42,038 nt of DNA, taken from an uncultured Anaerolineales bacterium. GTDB taxonomy: Bacteria > Chloroflexota > Anaerolineae > Anaerolineales > Villigracilaceae. Shown here one piece after another: positions 41,446 through 42,038 of the stretch. The position numbers and the translations under genes are program-made. Numbering within the stretch: the stretch's first letter is position 1; each line of letters starts with the position of its first letter. Below the pieces are notes generated by a model. That model made no database searches and was not told the DNA's origin. It was given only the letters and a program-made list of their open reading frames with translations. The DNA lies in the NCBI GenBank assembly GCA_903873975.1, contig CAIQQN010000116.1, forward strand, positions 1 to 42,038, read 5' to 3'.

Positions 41446-41834
41446 CAGAGGAAAGAGCGGGAAAAGTCACCGTTCATCGGGGTAGACGTCTCTGGCTCGG
41501 GCATGGAGCCTTCGGCCAGGTTCTGGTTAACCGGTCTTTCCTCCTAATCGGTTCTCAACCATGTTTTCGGTGGGCACCTCCTTTCCAGGCCGGTTGCGGC
41601 CTGAATCCATCATACAACGGAATCCATGGAAATACATTAAAAATAGCCATCAATTTTAAAATTGGTTGTACAGACAATTTGGATAAAGAAAAGAAGGGAT
41701 TCCGGAAGAATTAACCTGGCGAGGCAGGGATATGGAGTTTCCTCAAGACCTACAAAAACATAATGCCTGGCAGGGCGGTTGTGGGGATATAATCCTATTG
41801 TGTTTTGAGTTGTTTTTTGTGGAGGAGATGAGAA
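41446..41834. other. Gene-free region of 389 bp
   Basis: No convincing protein or tRNA gene on either strand. The left half is GC-rich with potential stems (GGCATGGAGCC, CCGGTTGCGGCC) and, on the minus strand, a ribosome-site-like AGGAGG; the right half is AT-rich. It may hold an untranslated leader or small RNA, but I recognise no known class. A TATAAT for the next gene lies at 41,788. Confidence 0.5.
41788..41793 (+). promoter_or_regulatory. Probable -10 box for the last gene
   Basis: TATAAT in GGGGATATAATCC, about 41 nt before the ATG at 41,835. The -35 region is weak. Confidence 0.5.
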
Positions 41835-42038
41835 ATGTATACGCTTTCTTCCGATGAAAAGGCTTCGAGGGTGATGATCTATACCCAGAATACGCTCGTA
41901 CGAGGCGAAGTGGTAACCAAGCAAAGTAACCGTGTCAGCGTCTGGCTGCGGACGGAGGGCGCGCCGGATTATTTCCATTTGCTCAAGCCGCAGGTGATCA
42001 ACTTATGCGGCAGCGAGGCCAGGATGCTGAGTTATTCC
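41835..42038 (+). CDS. Unknown protein, cut by the window edge
   Basis: ATG at 41,835 follows a strong GGAGGAG ribosome site; the frame is open for 68 codons to the end of the window. MYTLSSDEKASRVMIYTQNT is followed by LVRGEVVTKQSNRVSVWLRT and HLLKPQVINLCGSEAR. The pattern of a short strand, G, RVS.WL and H/FIxL.. resembles small DUF6812-type proteins and, distantly, the protein at 1360-1908. An ATG 7 nt earlier is out of frame and stops after nine codons. Function unknown. Confidence 0.75.
   Translation, partial: MYTLSSDEKASRVMIYTQNTLVRGEVVTKQSNRVSVWLRTEGAPDYFHLLKPQVINLCGSEARMLSYS

Overview
The window looks like chromosomal DNA of an uncultured or little-studied bacterium, most likely Chloroflexota of the Anaerolineae type. 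This is an inference from gene content (GAF-HD-GYP protein, F420/deazaflavin-type DDN protein, MtaB, DPM1-like glycosyltransferase, two-halved purine ABC transporter) and moderately GC-rich codon use; there is no rRNA to confirm it. Apart from the partial gene at the left edge, genes from 1.2 to 20.1 kb lie on the minus strand. From 20.3 kb to the end they lie on the plus strand, apart from a doubtful microORF at 13.7 kb.

Left part (1-5 kb): end of a GAF/HD-GYP c-di-GMP phosphodiesterase, tRNA-Glu(UUC) with its own promoter, then lepB-deoC-YgiT zinc finger-hypothetical, and a phosphatase/methyltransferase pair. The methyltransferase carries an in-frame repeat insertion.

5-13 kb holds the most interesting operon, read right to left from a promoter at about 12,990: a zinc-ribbon membrane protein; a secreted/membrane protein ending in a (Cys-Ala)n tail with seven cysteines; a PqqD-radical SAM-SPASM enzyme; a tandem PAS protein; a membrane-anchored radical SAM paralogue that has lost every cluster cysteine; an ICMT-like membrane methyltransferase; a PRPP synthetase-like protein; and a C-GCAxxG-C-C protein whose first conserved cysteine is encoded by an in-frame TGA (probable selenocysteine, U18). 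The first three to five genes look like a peptide- or protein-modification system.

12.9-15 kb is a repeat-rich, gene-poor stretch around a zinc alcohol dehydrogenase that is flanked by two nearly identical ~37-bp direct repeats. 15-20.1 kb is an operon of an ABC-2 exporter (ATPase plus two permeases), a DDN-like protein, a TIM-barrel isomerase/epimerase, a methyltransferase-like protein and an NAD(P)-binding protein, with a clear promoter at 20,215-20,243.

20.3-23.7 kb: TPR protein, lipoprotein and tRNA methylthiotransferase MtaB, ending in a strong terminator. 23.75-36.75 kb is a purine/ureido catabolic region: 8-oxoguanine deaminase, DinB protein, a broken adenine deaminase start, GntR/UTRA regulator, an aspartate-transcarbamylase-like enzyme lacking the residues that bind the aspartate side chain, a second (OTC/YgeW-like) transcarbamylase interrupted by TAG, carbamate kinase, a full adenine deaminase and a BMP-type purine/nucleoside ABC importer. 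The logic would be uptake and deamination of purines, followed by ATP formation from carbamoyl phosphate. The steps between purine ring and carbamoyl compound are not encoded here.

36.8-42 kb: threonine synthase, AI-2E transporter, glycosyltransferase, PatB/MalY-type aminotransferase, a 390-bp gap, and the start of a small protein cut by the window edge.
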